Below are positions 44,904-53,009 of a stretch of 64,000 bases of DNA, piece after piece. The stretch lies in assembly GCF_001570605.1 (NCBI RefSeq), contig NZ_BBXG01000021.1, positions 89,918 to 153,917 of the forward strand, given 5' to 3'. How positions within the stretch are numbered: position 1 is the stretch's first letter; every line of letters begins with the position of its first letter. Below the pieces are notes generated by a model. It ran no database searches. It was given only the letters and a program-made list of their open reading frames with translations, and was not told the origin of the DNA. A program made the position numbers and the translations under genes. The DNA comes from Herbidospora cretacea (GTDB lineage: Bacteria; Actinomycetota; Actinomycetes; Streptosporangiales; Streptosporangiaceae).

Positions 44904-47060
44904 TCACCCATGGCGGGTCAGTGTCGCGAAGGCGTTGTAGTCGGGGATCTTCGCGTCGGGCGAGCGGCGCGCCTTGTCGAGCAGCACGTTGCCCTCGGGC
45001 CAGTGGACCTGGATGTTCCCCGGAGTCAGCGGCGCCCGCAGCACCTTCCCGACCAGGGAACCGCTGTCGGTGGTCAGCTCGACCTCGGTCCCGTCGGGCA
45101 GCCCGAGCCGGTCGGCGTCGTGCGGGCTCATCAGCACGGCCTCGCGGGTGGCGCCGTTGAAGCCGTCGACCCGCTCGTGGACCATGCTGTTGAACTGCTT
45201 GCCGCGCCGGGTCGCGACCAGGAACGTCCCGTCGGGCCGGTGCAGCGCCGGCAGTTCCACCGGGGCGAAGCGCGCGGTGCCGAAGGGAAGGTGCCGGCCG
45301 CCGTATTGGACGTTGTCGCCGAACTTCGCGAGCTTGGCGATGCCCGCGTAGAAGGGCACGGCCTTCTCGATGTCCTCGCGGATCTCCGCCGTGCCCGAGT
45401 AGCGGAGCTTGGCGGCGAGCTCGGGCCGGGCTCGGGCCGCGAGCTCGGTGAAGATCTTCCACTCGGGCCAGGCCTCGCCGACGCGCGGGCCCTTGACCTC
45501 GGGGGAGTAGATGATCCGCCGCTCGGTCGAGGTCTCGGTGACGCCGCCCGCCATCTCGTAGCGGGTCTGGGCGGGCAGCAGGATCACCGTCTCGCCCGGC
45601 ACGAGCATCTGCGACGACATCACGATGTCGATGTGGACCCGCAGCGAGGGCCGCTCCAGGGCCTCCCGGCAGTACCGGGGGTCGGGCAGCACCTCGAGGA
45701 AGTTGCCTCCGGAGGAGACCAGCACGTCCAGTGAGCCGTTGTGGGCCGCGTCGATCATGTCGGTCGCCGTCATGCCCGGCGCCAGCGGCAGGTCGAAGCC
45801 CCACAGGTCGGCGAACTTCCGGGCGTTCTCCTCGGTGATCGGCAGGCCGCCGGGCAGTCCGGTCGCGTACGCGCCCATCTCCGCGCCGCCCTGCACGCCG
45901 CTGTGGCCCCGGATCGGCATCAGGCCGCAGTGGTCGCGGCCGAGGAAGCCGCGGGCCAGCGCCAGGTTGACGATCGCGCGGACGTTGTCCTCGCCGTAGG
46001 TGTGCTGGGTGACGCCCATCGACCAGACGAGGACGGCCGACTTCGCCTCACCGAGGAGGCGGGCCATCTCGTACATGTCGGACTTGGTGGAGCCGGAGAG
46101 GGCCTCCAGCTCCTCCCACGACTGCGACTTGACGGCGTCGAGGGCCTCGTCGAAGCCCTCGGTCCTGTTTTCGATGAAGGTGCGGTCGAGCCAGTCGTTC
46201 TCGGCCAGGTGCTTCAGCACGCCGTTCAGGAAGCCGATGTCGCCGCCGATGTTGACCGGGAAGAAGTGGTCGGTGATCTTCGTGCCGAAGACGGCCGACT
46301 CGACGTTGGAGGGCACCCAGTACTTCTGCATGCCCGGCTCGCGATAGGCGTTGACCATCGCGATCTTCGTCCCGGCCTTCTTCGCGTGGTAGAGGTACTT
46401 CATCGCGACGGGCTGGTTGTTGCTCGGGTTGCTGCCGACGAAGACGATCAGGTCGGAACCGATCCAGTCGGTGTACGAACAGGTCGTCGCGGCCGACCCG
46501 ATCGCCTGCTTCAGCGCGACCGTCGAGGGCGAGTGGCAGATCCGGGCGGCGTTGTCGACCGAGTTGGTGCCGAGGGCCCGCACCGCCTTCTGGGCGGCGA
46601 AGTAGTTCTCGTTCGGCACGCCCCGGCTCGTCAGATATACGCCGATATTTCCCGTCATTCGGGGCGCGATGGTGTCCAGCGCCTCGTCCCAGGAGAGCCG
46701 CGTGAAGCCCGGCTCACCGGCACGCCTGATCATCGGGTAGGGCAGCCGCCCCAGTGCCCGCAGATCCGCGCTCTTGGCCGGGAGGCCCGACACGTCGGCC
46801 AGCCGGGCCGGGTCGAGCGCGGGGGCCGTGTTCAGCGGGAGCAGTCGAAGACGGATGTTGCACAGGTGGACCTCGTCCATGGTCCAGTCGCGCATGCCCT
46901 TGGTGCCGAGGGCGCAGCCGTCACAGGTCCCCTGGGTGAGCAGGCGCCAGGCGTACCGGCGGTTGCCTTTCACCGCGCGGAAGGCCTTCCACAACTCCAG
47001 GTAGTTATTGGGTTTACGCTCGCCGATGCCGAAGGGCTTCCAGCTCGCCCAAGTTCTCAT
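44904..47060 (-). CDS. Molybdopterin oxidoreductase, FdhF/YdeP-like (formate dehydrogenase type)
   Basis: About 718 residues. Features are a Cys pair (TCDGCALGTKGMRDW, about 46), a cofactor-binding RICHSPSTVALKQAIGS whose Cys (about 177) is probably the Mo ligand, and typical MopB segments. It lacks the four-Cys N-terminal [4Fe-4S] motif of full formate dehydrogenases, as in the YdeP/TIGR01701 class. The ATG at 47060 is chosen over GTG 47093 because CATAAT sits 9 nt upstream of it. It is coupled to fdhD. Substrate may be formate or another oxyanion. Confidence 0.88.
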   Translation of the reverse strand: MRTWASWKPFGIGERKPNNYLELWKAFRAVKGNRRYAWRLLTQGTCDGCALGTKGMRDWTMDEVHLCNIRLRLLPLNTAPALDPARLADVSGLPAKSADLRALGRLPYPMIRRAGEPGFTRLSWDEALDTIAPRMTGNIGVYLTSRGVPNENYFAAQKAVRALGTNSVDNAARICHSPSTVALKQAIGSAATTCSYTDWIGSDLIVFVGSNPSNNQPVAMKYLYHAKKAGTKIAMVNAYREPGMQKYWVPSNVESAVFGTKITDHFFPVNIGGDIGFLNGVLKHLAENDWLDRTFIENRTEGFDEALDAVKSQSWEELEALSGSTKSDMYEMARLLGEAKSAVLVWSMGVTQHTYGEDNVRAIVNLALARGFLGRDHCGLMPIRGHSGVQGGAEMGAYATGLPGGLPITEENARKFADLWGFDLPLAPGMTATDMIDAAHNGSLDVLVSSGGNFLEVLPDPRYCREALERPSLRVHIDIVMSSQMLVPGETVILLPAQTRYEMAGGVTETSTERRIIYSPEVKGPRVGEAWPEWKIFTELAARARPELAAKLRYSGTAEIREDIEKAVPFYAGIAKLAKFGDNVQYGGRHLPFGTARFAPVELPALHRPDGTFLVATRRGKQFNSMVHERVDGFNGATREAVLMSPHDADRLGLPDGTEVELTTDSGSLVGKVLRAPLTPGNIQVHWPEGNVLLDKARRSPDAKIPDYNAFATLTRHG

Positions 47061-47170
47061 AACGGACAGATTATGCCGAAGGTTTGGGCCCACGGATAGC
47101 GGCCACTACATCGGGTAGTAATCCCAGGTCATCGACTGTTCGTCGAACAGAGCGGTGTTCGGAAGGGAGA

Positions 47171-47995
47171 ATGGCAGTCGTGCCCGAACCCTCGTATCCC
47201 GATTTGGACCGCCCCCAGTTGTCCCAGGCCGCCCTCCGGGCCGAGATGGTCAGACCCGGATCGCTGTGGTCGTCCCTCACCGTCGTCGAGCGCACCGGCT
47301 CCACCAACGCCGATCTCGCCCAGGCCGTCCGCGACGGCGTCCGCGAGGGCGCGGTCCTGGTGGCGGAGTCCCAGTACGCCGGGCGGGGCCGTCTCGGCCG
47401 CGTCTGGATCGCCCCGCCGCGCTCGGGGCTCACCTTCTCCGTCCTGCTGCGGCCGGAGGTCCGGGTCGCCTGGCAGGGCTGGCTCCCGCTGCTGTTCGGC
47501 CTGGCCGCCGCGACCGCGATCCGCGAGGCAGGCGAGGTCGACGTCAGGCTCAAATGGCCCAACGACCTGCTCCACGACGAGCGCAAGCTGGCCGGCATCC
47601 TGGCCGAGCGCATCGACTCGGCCGTCGTCATCGGCATGGGCCTCAACGTCAGCCTCCGCGAGTCCGAGCTTCCCGTCGGCCACGCCACCTCGCTCGCGCT
47701 GGCCGGTGCGGTCTCCCTCGACCGCGACCGGCTGCTGACCGGGGTGCTGCGCCATCTCGAACGCCTCTACCGCGACTGGTGCCTGGCCGGGGGCGACGCC
47801 GAGGCGTCCGGCCTGCGGGCCGCCTACCTGGCCGCGAGCGCGACCGTGGGGCGGGAGGTCCGGGTCGAACTGCCCGGCGAGCGGGTGCTCACCGGGCGGG
47901 CGACCGGCATCAGCGAGTCGGGCCAGCTCATCGTCAGGAGCGGCGGCGTCGACCATCCGCTGAGCGCGGGCGACGTGGTCCACGCCCGCCTCTGA
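47171..47995 (+). CDS. birA: Biotin--[acyl-CoA-carboxylase] ligase, class I
   Basis: Attaches biotin to the carrier Lys of acyl-CoA carboxylase. The 274 residues have ERTGSTNADLA, the biotinyl-AMP loop GRGRLGRVWIAPP, KWPNDLL and GMGLNVSLRESE. No N-terminal HTH is present, so it is not the DNA-binding form. GGAAGGGAGA lies directly before the ATG at 47171. It is divergent from the molybdopterin oxidoreductase and acts on the carboxylase alpha chain encoded at 13.3-15.0 kb. Confidence 0.94.
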   Translation: MAVVPEPSYPDLDRPQLSQAALRAEMVRPGSLWSSLTVVERTGSTNADLAQAVRDGVREGAVLVAESQYAGRGRLGRVWIAPPRSGLTFSVLLRPEVRVAWQGWLPLLFGLAAATAIREAGEVDVRLKWPNDLLHDERKLAGILAERIDSAVVIGMGLNVSLRESELPVGHATSLALAGAVSLDRDRLLTGVLRHLERLYRDWCLAGGDAEASGLRAAYLAASATVGREVRVELPGERVLTGRATGISESGQLIVRSGGVDHPLSAGDVVHARL

Positions 47996-48017
47996 GGATT
48001 GGGCGGGCGGGGCGTCT

Positions 48018-49091
48018 CTAGGAGTCACTCCGCCCGCCGAAGACCTCGGCGACGAGCCGCGCGACCGCCGTCTGGAAGGCCGCGCCCATCGACATCCCGG
48101 GGTCGTCGACGTAGTTGAGCGTGGCGGTCAGGGTGGTGCCGCCGTCGGGGGTGCTGTACATCAGCGCCGCGTGGCCCGCCATGCCGCCGTTGTGGGTGAT
48201 GACGGTCCCGTTCTCGCCCGCGGGCTGGACGAACACGCCCAGGCCGTAGCCGATGTCGGGATAGGGAGTGAACATCTCCGTCATCAGGGCGGCGGGCAGG
48301 AGCTTGCCGCCCGTGAGCGCGGAGACGAACGTGTGGAGGTCCCGGCTGGTGGAGATCATGTCGCCGCCGGTGGAGATCCACGAGGGGTTCTGGCGGGTGA
48401 CGTCGACCGTCACCGGCCGGCCGTCCTCCTCGTAGCGGTAGTAGGCGTGGGCGTGCGGGCCGGGGATATCCGGGTCGGTCTCCGGCAGGAGGGTGCCGGT
48501 CAGGCCGAGCGGCCCGAGGATCAGCCGGTGGGTCTCCTCGGCGAGGGAGTTCCCGGTGACCTTCTCGACCAGCAGCCTGGCCAGCACGTAGTTGGTGTTG
48601 GCGTAGCTCCACGAGGTCCCCGGCTCGAACCGGGCGGGCTGCGCCAGCGCCAGCTCCACCAGCTCCTCCGGCCGGTAGGTCCTGAAGCGGTTGTCCACCC
48701 ACTCCTTGCCCGCGGTCGTGGCGGGGATGCCCGGGACGAAGGTCCCGTCGGGGAAGTACTCGCCGGTGAAGTTGAAGACGCCGCTGGTGTGCTGGAGCAG
48801 CATCCGCACGGTGATCCTCGGGTCGAGCCCCTCGACGGGCAGGTACCCGGCGACCGGGGCGTCGAGCTCGATCCGGCCCTCGGCCACGAGCCCGAGCACC
48901 ACGGTCGCGGTGAAGGTCTTGGTGTTGCTGCCGATCCGGACGCGCCCGTCGACCGGGGGCCTCTCGGGCCGGCCGAGCTCGGCGACCCCGGCGCTGCCGG
49001 TCCATTCGCCGTGTTCGTCGTTGACGCGCAGGGTCACGCCGGTGAAGCCGGATTCGACCATCTCGTCGATGATCTTCTGGAGGTTGGACAT
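48018..49091 (-). CDS. Serine hydrolase, beta-lactamase/class C PBP fold, cytoplasmic
   Basis: A 357-residue serine hydrolase of the beta-lactamase family: SNTK catalytic tetrad (Ser55, Lys58), the YANTN motif (YxN) and HNGGMAGH in place of KTG. There is no signal peptide, so it stays in the cytosol or is released by an unusual route. These proteins are esterases or D-amino-acid peptidases. It is the second gene of an operon led by DUF4097, only 20 bp downstream, under the probable control of the divergent HTH/GbsR regulator. Confidence 0.88.
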   Translation of the reverse strand: MSNLQKIIDEMVESGFTGVTLRVNDEHGEWTGSAGVAELGRPERPPVDGRVRIGSNTKTFTATVVLGLVAEGRIELDAPVAGYLPVEGLDPRITVRMLLQHTSGVFNFTGEYFPDGTFVPGIPATTAGKEWVDNRFRTYRPEELVELALAQPARFEPGTSWSYANTNYVLARLLVEKVTGNSLAEETHRLILGPLGLTGTLLPETDPDIPGPHAHAYYRYEEDGRPVTVDVTRQNPSWISTGGDMISTSRDLHTFVSALTGGKLLPAALMTEMFTPYPDIGYGLGVFVQPAGENGTVITHNGGMAGHAALMYSTPDGGTTLTATLNYVDDPGMSMGAAFQTAVARLVAEVFGGRSDS

Positions 49092-49111
49092 GGCGGGTTC
49101 TCCTCGCGTGG

Positions 49112-49777
49112 TCAGAGGCTGCGGGCGCTGATGTCGCCGTAGGCGGTGGTGGCGTGGATGGTCAGGGCGGGGGCACCCGCGTTGGTGAGCGCGTTGTGGA
49201 TCCGGCCGGAGCCGGTGCCGGCGTCGAGCGAGGCGGAGACCCCGGCGGCGGCGCAGACCGAGATGTCACCGGCCTCGGTGCGCAGCGTGAGTGCGCCGCC
49301 CATGGCCTCGGTGACGCTGAGGTCGCCCTTCTGGGTGGTGAGCCGAGCGGCCCCGCCCAGGCGGCCGACCGAGATGTCGCCGGCCTGGAGGGTGAGCCGG
49401 GCGCCCGCGGTCTCGTCGAGCTTGACGGTGCCCTGCGCGGCCTCGATGGAGACGTCGCCGAGCCGGCCGACGCCGCGGAACTCGGCCAGGGCCGCCCTGG
49501 CCTCGACGCGGGAACCGGCGGGGAGCTGGACCGTCACCTCGATCGACCCGGACGGGCCGAGGACCTTGCTCGCCGCAGCCGGCGTCTCGATCCGCAGGAC
49601 CCCGTCGGCGTAGGCCACCTGGGTCTCGGCCGCGGCCTTCACGTCACGGTTCCTGGACGCGTCCGCGGGCCGGACCTCGACCGTGGTGTCGGCCCGGTCG
49701 GCGGCGATGAACCGGATCTGCCCGGCGGGGATGTCGAGGACGGCGGAGACGGGGCCGGGGGTGTCGAACTTTCGCAT
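49112..49777 (-). CDS. DUF4097 beta-helix-like protein
   Basis: A 221-residue protein starting MRKFDTPGPVSAVLDIPAGQIRF, with repeated beta strands (EFRGVGRLGDVSIEAAQGTVKL; ARLTLQAGDISVGRLGGA; LTLRTEAGDISVCAAAGVS). DUF4097 proteins are predicted right-handed beta helices seen beside GbsR/MarR-like regulators in actinomycetes; function unknown. It lacks a signal peptide and is the promoter-proximal gene of the hydrolase operon. Confidence 0.85.
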   Translation of the reverse strand: MRKFDTPGPVSAVLDIPAGQIRFIAADRADTTVEVRPADASRNRDVKAAAETQVAYADGVLRIETPAAASKVLGPSGSIEVTVQLPAGSRVEARAALAEFRGVGRLGDVSIEAAQGTVKLDETAGARLTLQAGDISVGRLGGAARLTTQKGDLSVTEAMGGALTLRTEAGDISVCAAAGVSASLDAGTGSGRIHNALTNAGAPALTIHATTAYGDISARSL

Positions 49778-49809
49778 CGTGCGCTCCTTGGGGAGTTCGT
49801 TTCTGACAT

Positions 49810-49943
49810 CGCAAACGCTACGTTGCGTTCAAGAATTGAGCAAGCACGTCGTAGCCTTAGATCGATATATGCGCAGCTCAAAAACGCGAAATCATTGCAA
49901 CTCTTGGAAATCTAACGCAATGCCTTCGGCGCAATGCGTTGCG
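49810..49943. promoter_or_regulatory. Divergent control region with CGCAA/TTGCG half-sites
   Basis: CGCAA and TTGCG arms 8 bp apart (49810-49827), direct repeats CGCAATGC at 49916 and 49930 (14-bp spacing), and CGCAA-TGCG-TTGCG at 49930-49943. AACGCA (49914) and TGCGTT (49935) add an inverted pair. The 223-bp gap separates the DUF4097 operon from its probable regulator and is AT-rich around 49840-49915. Confidence 0.5.
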
Positions 49944-50000
49944 ATGGATGGAGAATGAACGCTATGGTGGTCGCATCACGTACGACCGGAGGAGACCGCG

Positions 50001-50735
50001 ATGCCGGGAGGCAGACTCACCCAGCAGGAGCGTCAGCGGATCGCGCTGGGGCTGGCCGACGGCCTGGCCTACGCGGAGATCGGCCGCAGCCTCGACCGCC
50101 CGACCTCGACCGTCACCCGTGAGGTCATGCGCAACGGCGGGCCCACCGCCTACCGCCCCGACCTCGCCCACCGCGCCGCCGAGCAGAGGGCCCGCTCCCG
50201 CAAGAAGGCCAGGCCCCGCGACCCCGACACCTCCCGGCAGACCCGGGGGCGCGACGCCGGAGCCGTGCGCGAATACGAGGAGACCTTCGCCACCGTCCTC
50301 ATGGCCCAGGGGCTGCCCAAGATCACGGCCGGCGTGCTGGCCGCCCTCTACACCACCGACACGGGCAGCCTCACGGCGGCCGAGCTCGCCGGGCGTCTCG
50401 ACGTCAGCCCGGCCTCGATCTCCAAGGCGATCACGTTCCTGGAGGGCCAGGGCCTCGTCCGGAGGGAGCGCGACGAGCGCCGTCGCGAGCGTTACGTCGT
50501 TGACGACGACGTCATGTACCAATCGGTGATGGCCAGCGCCCAGGGCAGTTTCCAGCTCGCCGAGATGGCCCGCCAGGGCGTCGGCGTCCTCGGCACGGGC
50601 ACCCCGGCCGCCGCCCGCCTGGAGAACATCGCCCGGTTCGTCCAGTTCATCGGCGAGAGCATCGCCCGTGCCGCCGACCAGGCCCGTGAGATCCTGCACG
50701 CCAAACCCGACACCACGACCGACGGCGACGGCTAG
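50001..50735 (+). CDS. Regulator fusing an IS30-type HTH to a GbsR/MarR winged helix
   Basis: A 244-residue protein. Residues 1-45 (GGRLTQQERQRIALGLADG; IGRSLDRPTSTVTREVMRNG) are an HTH_38 unit as at the N-terminus of IS30-family transposases. Residues about 90-200 form a MarR/GbsR-type winged helix (PKITAGVLAALYTTDTGSLT; LDVSPASISKAITFLEGQGL; DERRRERYVV). GGAGGAG lies 6 nt before the ATG. It is divergent from the DUF4097/serine hydrolase operon, and CGCAA half-sites in the gap are candidate operators. Two DNA-binding domains on one chain is uncommon. Confidence 0.87.
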   Translation: MPGGRLTQQERQRIALGLADGLAYAEIGRSLDRPTSTVTREVMRNGGPTAYRPDLAHRAAEQRARSRKKARPRDPDTSRQTRGRDAGAVREYEETFATVLMAQGLPKITAGVLAALYTTDTGSLTAAELAGRLDVSPASISKAITFLEGQGLVRRERDERRRERYVVDDDVMYQSVMASAQGSFQLAEMARQGVGVLGTGTPAAARLENIARFVQFIGESIARAADQAREILHAKPDTTTDGDG

Positions 50736-50772
50736 GCCCCGCTACGGACCGGTACGTGCCACGATGTGCCCC

Positions 50773-51285
50773 ATGGGTCTCCCCGATCACCACCTGACCG
50801 ACGGTGAGCGAGTCGTCCACTCGTTCCACCCGCACTGGAAGCGCCTTGTCGGTCCGTTCTTCGCGCTGGTTCTCGTCGTGGCCGCGTCGTCGGCCGCGAT
50901 CTACTTCATTCCGAGCGACTACGAATACTCCGGCATCGCGCGCCTCGCGGTCGCCGTGGTGTCGGTGGTCGCGCTCGCGCTGCTGGCCTTCGTGCCCTAC
51001 CTGCGGTGGAAGACGACCGCCTACACCCTGACCACCCATCGCTTCACGATCAGCACCGGCGTCCTGTCCAAGTCGCAGGACGACATCCCGCTGGCCAAGG
51101 TCAACTCGGTCAGCTCCGACCAGACCCTGATGGAACGCGTGCTGGGCAGCGGAACGCTGAAGGTAGAGTCGGCGTCCGAGCGCGGCGTCATCGACTACCG
51201 CGACATCCCCAAGATCCAGACCATCCGCGCCGACCTGTTCCGGCTGGTCGAGGACGCCTCCGACGGAGTGGTGGACGGTCATTGA
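50773..51285 (+). CDS. PH-domain membrane protein (YdbS-like)
   Basis: A 170-residue protein with a His-rich N-terminus (DHHLTDGERVVHSFHPHW), two membrane helices (VGPFFALVLVVAASSAAIYFI; RLAVAVVSVVALALLAFVPYL) and a bacterial PH domain at the C-terminal half (TTAYTLTTHRFTISTGVLSK to DLFRLVEDASDG). Such bPH2/YdbS-type proteins are membrane-bound with unknown function. The ATG at 50773 is chosen; 50764 is an alternative. It has its own gap before the iron-regulated bfd-bfr genes. Confidence 0.85.
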   Translation: MGLPDHHLTDGERVVHSFHPHWKRLVGPFFALVLVVAASSAAIYFIPSDYEYSGIARLAVAVVSVVALALLAFVPYLRWKTTAYTLTTHRFTISTGVLSKSQDDIPLAKVNSVSSDQTLMERVLGSGTLKVESASERGVIDYRDIPKIQTIRADLFRLVEDASDGVVDGH

Positions 51286-51363
51286 AAGCGAGACGCGGAC
51301 GGCCGAAGGCCGGCCGTGGCTCGCGCGATGAACCTGCCTCGGAAACACTGTGGCCCGCCTCAC

Positions 51364-51382
51364 ATAGGCAAGCCTTACCTTC
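51364..51382. promoter_or_regulatory. IdeR/DtxR-box candidate 1 upstream of bfd
   Basis: ATAGGCAAGCCTTACCTTC matches about 12 of 19 positions of the iron box TTAGGTTAGGCTAACCTAA. It lies 51 bp upstream of the bfd start. Confidence 0.5.
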
Positions 51383-51392
51383 ATCGGTTACC

Positions 51393-51411
51393 TTAGGAGA
51401 GCCTTACCTTA
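51393..51411. promoter_or_regulatory. IdeR/DtxR-box candidate 2 upstream of bfd
   Basis: TTAGGAGAGCCTTACCTTA matches the iron-box consensus at about 14 of 19 positions, 22 bp before the bfd ATG. Its centre is 29 bp from the first site, close to three helical turns, allowing cooperative IdeR binding. Confidence 0.6.
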
Positions 51412-51433
51412 CGAGCTCCGAAGGGTCCCCCGG

Positions 51434-51613
51434 ATGTACGCCTGTGTGTGCCGAGCCGTCACCGAGAACGAGGTGCACGACTGCATCGCCAACGGCGCCC
51501 GGTCGGTCCGGCAGATCCGCGACACCACCGGAGCCGGCGGCGACTGCGCCTCTTGTGTCCGGAAGATCTGTGCCATTCTGAAGCGGTCAGAGAGTTTGAT
51601 CACCACCGCTTAG
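51434..51613 (+). CDS. bfd: Bacterioferritin-associated ferredoxin
   Basis: A 59-residue [2Fe-2S] protein, start MYACVCRAVTENEVHDC. Cys4 and Cys6 (CxC) plus Cys38 and Cys41 (GGDCASCVRKIC) are the four cluster ligands in the Bfd arrangement. Bfd passes electrons to bacterioferritin to reduce and release stored iron. It ends 15 bp before bfr and lies downstream of two IdeR-like boxes. AAGGG is upstream of the ATG. It is shorter than many gene-finder cut-offs and could easily be missed. Confidence 0.9.
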   Translation: MYACVCRAVTENEVHDCIANGARSVRQIRDTTGAGGDCASCVRKICAILKRSESLITTA

Positions 51614-51628
51614 GCAAGGGGCCCCGGC

Positions 51629-52111
51629 ATGCAGGGCGACACGGACATCATTGCGCTGCTCAACGAGCAGCTTACGTCTGAGCTGACGGCCATCAATCAG
51701 TACTTCCTCCACGCCAAGATGCAGGAGAACTGGGGCTTCACCAAGCTCGCCAGTTTCACCCGGGCCGAGTCGATCGACGAGATGCGCCACGCCGAGGCGC
51801 TGACCGACCGCATCCTCTTCCTGGACGGCCTGCCCAACTACCAGAAGCTCTTCACGCTCCACGTCGGCCAGACCGTCAAGGAGCAGATCCAGAGCGACCT
51901 CGAACTGGAGCTCGGCGTCGTCAAGCGCCTGAAGCCCGGCATCGCCCTGATGCGTGAGCGCGGCGACATCGTCTCGGCGCTGCTGTTCGAGGAGATCCTC
52001 AAGGACGAGGAACACCACATCGACTACCTGGAGACCGAGTTGTCCCTCATGGAGACGCTCGGTGACGCTCTGTACCTCCAGCGGTACGCCGAGCCGCCGT
52101 CCGCGTCCTGA
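51629..52111 (+). CDS. bfr: Bacterioferritin
   Basis: A 160-residue four-helix ferritin that stores iron as a 24-mer. All six ferroxidase ligands sit at the usual positions: Glu18, Glu51, His54, Glu94, Glu127, His130. Met52 (SIDEMRHAEALT) is the heme ligand shared between subunits, so this is a heme-binding bacterioferritin rather than a plain ferritin. It is preceded by its electron donor bfd and followed by a strong terminator. Iron control is inferred from the two IdeR-like boxes upstream of bfd. Confidence 0.95.
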   Translation: MQGDTDIIALLNEQLTSELTAINQYFLHAKMQENWGFTKLASFTRAESIDEMRHAEALTDRILFLDGLPNYQKLFTLHVGQTVKEQIQSDLELELGVVKRLKPGIALMRERGDIVSALLFEEILKDEEHHIDYLETELSLMETLGDALYLQRYAEPPSAS

Positions 52112-52148
52112 GGCAGCCGGGTCGCAGCCGAGATGCGGGGCCGCGAGA

Positions 52149-52184
52149 AACGCCCGCCGGGCCACCGGCGGGCGTTCGCTTTTC
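52149..52184 (+). terminator. Terminator of the bfd-bfr operon
   Basis: Perfect 12-bp stem AACGCCCGCCGG with its complement (52165-52176), 4-nt loop, then CGCTTTTC. It follows the bfr stop by 37 bp. Confidence 0.9.
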
Positions 52185-52322
52185 ACCGGCCGGATCGGGG
52201 GCTCCGGGCCGCCCCGACATGCCGCTGCAAAAACGGCTTTGTCCATGTTTGCCCAGGTCAATTGATGGGTCAACGACGAGTCAAACCGCGCGCTGTGCCC
52301 GGGAAACGATCGCCTAAGGTCC

Positions 52323-52328
52323 TACGAT
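52323..52328 (+). promoter_or_regulatory. TANNNT -10 element before the response regulator
   Basis: TACGAT ends 7 nt before the ATG at 52336. It lies within the second of two direct repeats ACGATCGC (52306-52313 and 52324-52331, 18 bp apart), which may be a binding site for the regulator itself. Confidence 0.4.
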
Positions 52329-52335
52329 CGCTTCC

Positions 52336-53004
52336 ATGACCTGCGTACTTCTCGCCGAGGATGACACCTCGATCTCCGAGCCGCTTGCGCGCGCCCTGCG
52401 CCGGGAGGGCTACCAAGTCGAGGTGAGCCCCGACGGCCCGCAGGCCCTGGAAAGGGCACTCTCGGGAGGCGTCGACCTCATCGTTCTCGACCTCGGTCTC
52501 CCGGAGATGGACGGCCTGGAGGTCGCCCGCCGCATCAGGGCCGAGGGCCACGGCACTCCCGTGCTGATCCTTACCGCTCGTGTCGACGAGGTCGACACGG
52601 TGGTCGGTCTCGACGCCGGGGCCGACGACTACGTGACCAAGCCGTTCCGCCTCGCCGAACTGCTCGCCCGGGTCCGGGCCCTGCTCCGCCGGGGGACCTC
52701 CGAGACCCCGGTCGTCCAGGGCGTCCGGATCGACGCCGACTCGCGCCGGGCCTGGATGGGCGACAAGGAACTCCACCTGACCACCAAGGAATTCGACCTG
52801 CTCCGCGTGCTCGTGCGCGACGCCGGCAAGGTCGTGACCCGGGAGCAGATTATGCGGGAGGTCTGGGACACCAACTGGTGGGGTTCCACCAAGACCCTCG
52901 ACATGCACATCTCCTGGCTGCGGCGCAAGCTCGGTGACGACGCGGCGAAGCCGCGGTACATCACGACCGTCCGAGGGGTCGGCTTCCGCTTCGAACGCGA
53001 GTAA
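52336..53004 (+). CDS. OmpR/PhoB-family response regulator
   Basis: A 222-residue two-domain regulator. The receiver has acidic residues Asp9-Asp10, phospho-acceptor Asp52 (LIVLDLGLPEMDG), Thr in LILTARVD and Lys in DYVTKPF. The C-terminal winged helix (about 130-222) has LTTKEFDLLRVLVRDAG and the recognition and wing segments up to TTVRGVGFRFERE. The histidine kinase gene starts 5 bp after its stop. TACGAT 7 nt before the ATG suggests a leaderless mRNA. Confidence 0.95.
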   Translation: MTCVLLAEDDTSISEPLARALRREGYQVEVSPDGPQALERALSGGVDLIVLDLGLPEMDGLEVARRIRAEGHGTPVLILTARVDEVDTVVGLDAGADDYVTKPFRLAELLARVRALLRRGTSETPVVQGVRIDADSRRAWMGDKELHLTTKEFDLLRVLVRDAGKVVTREQIMREVWDTNWWGSTKTLDMHISWLRRKLGDDAAKPRYITTVRGVGFRFERE

Positions 53005-53009
53005 GGGGC

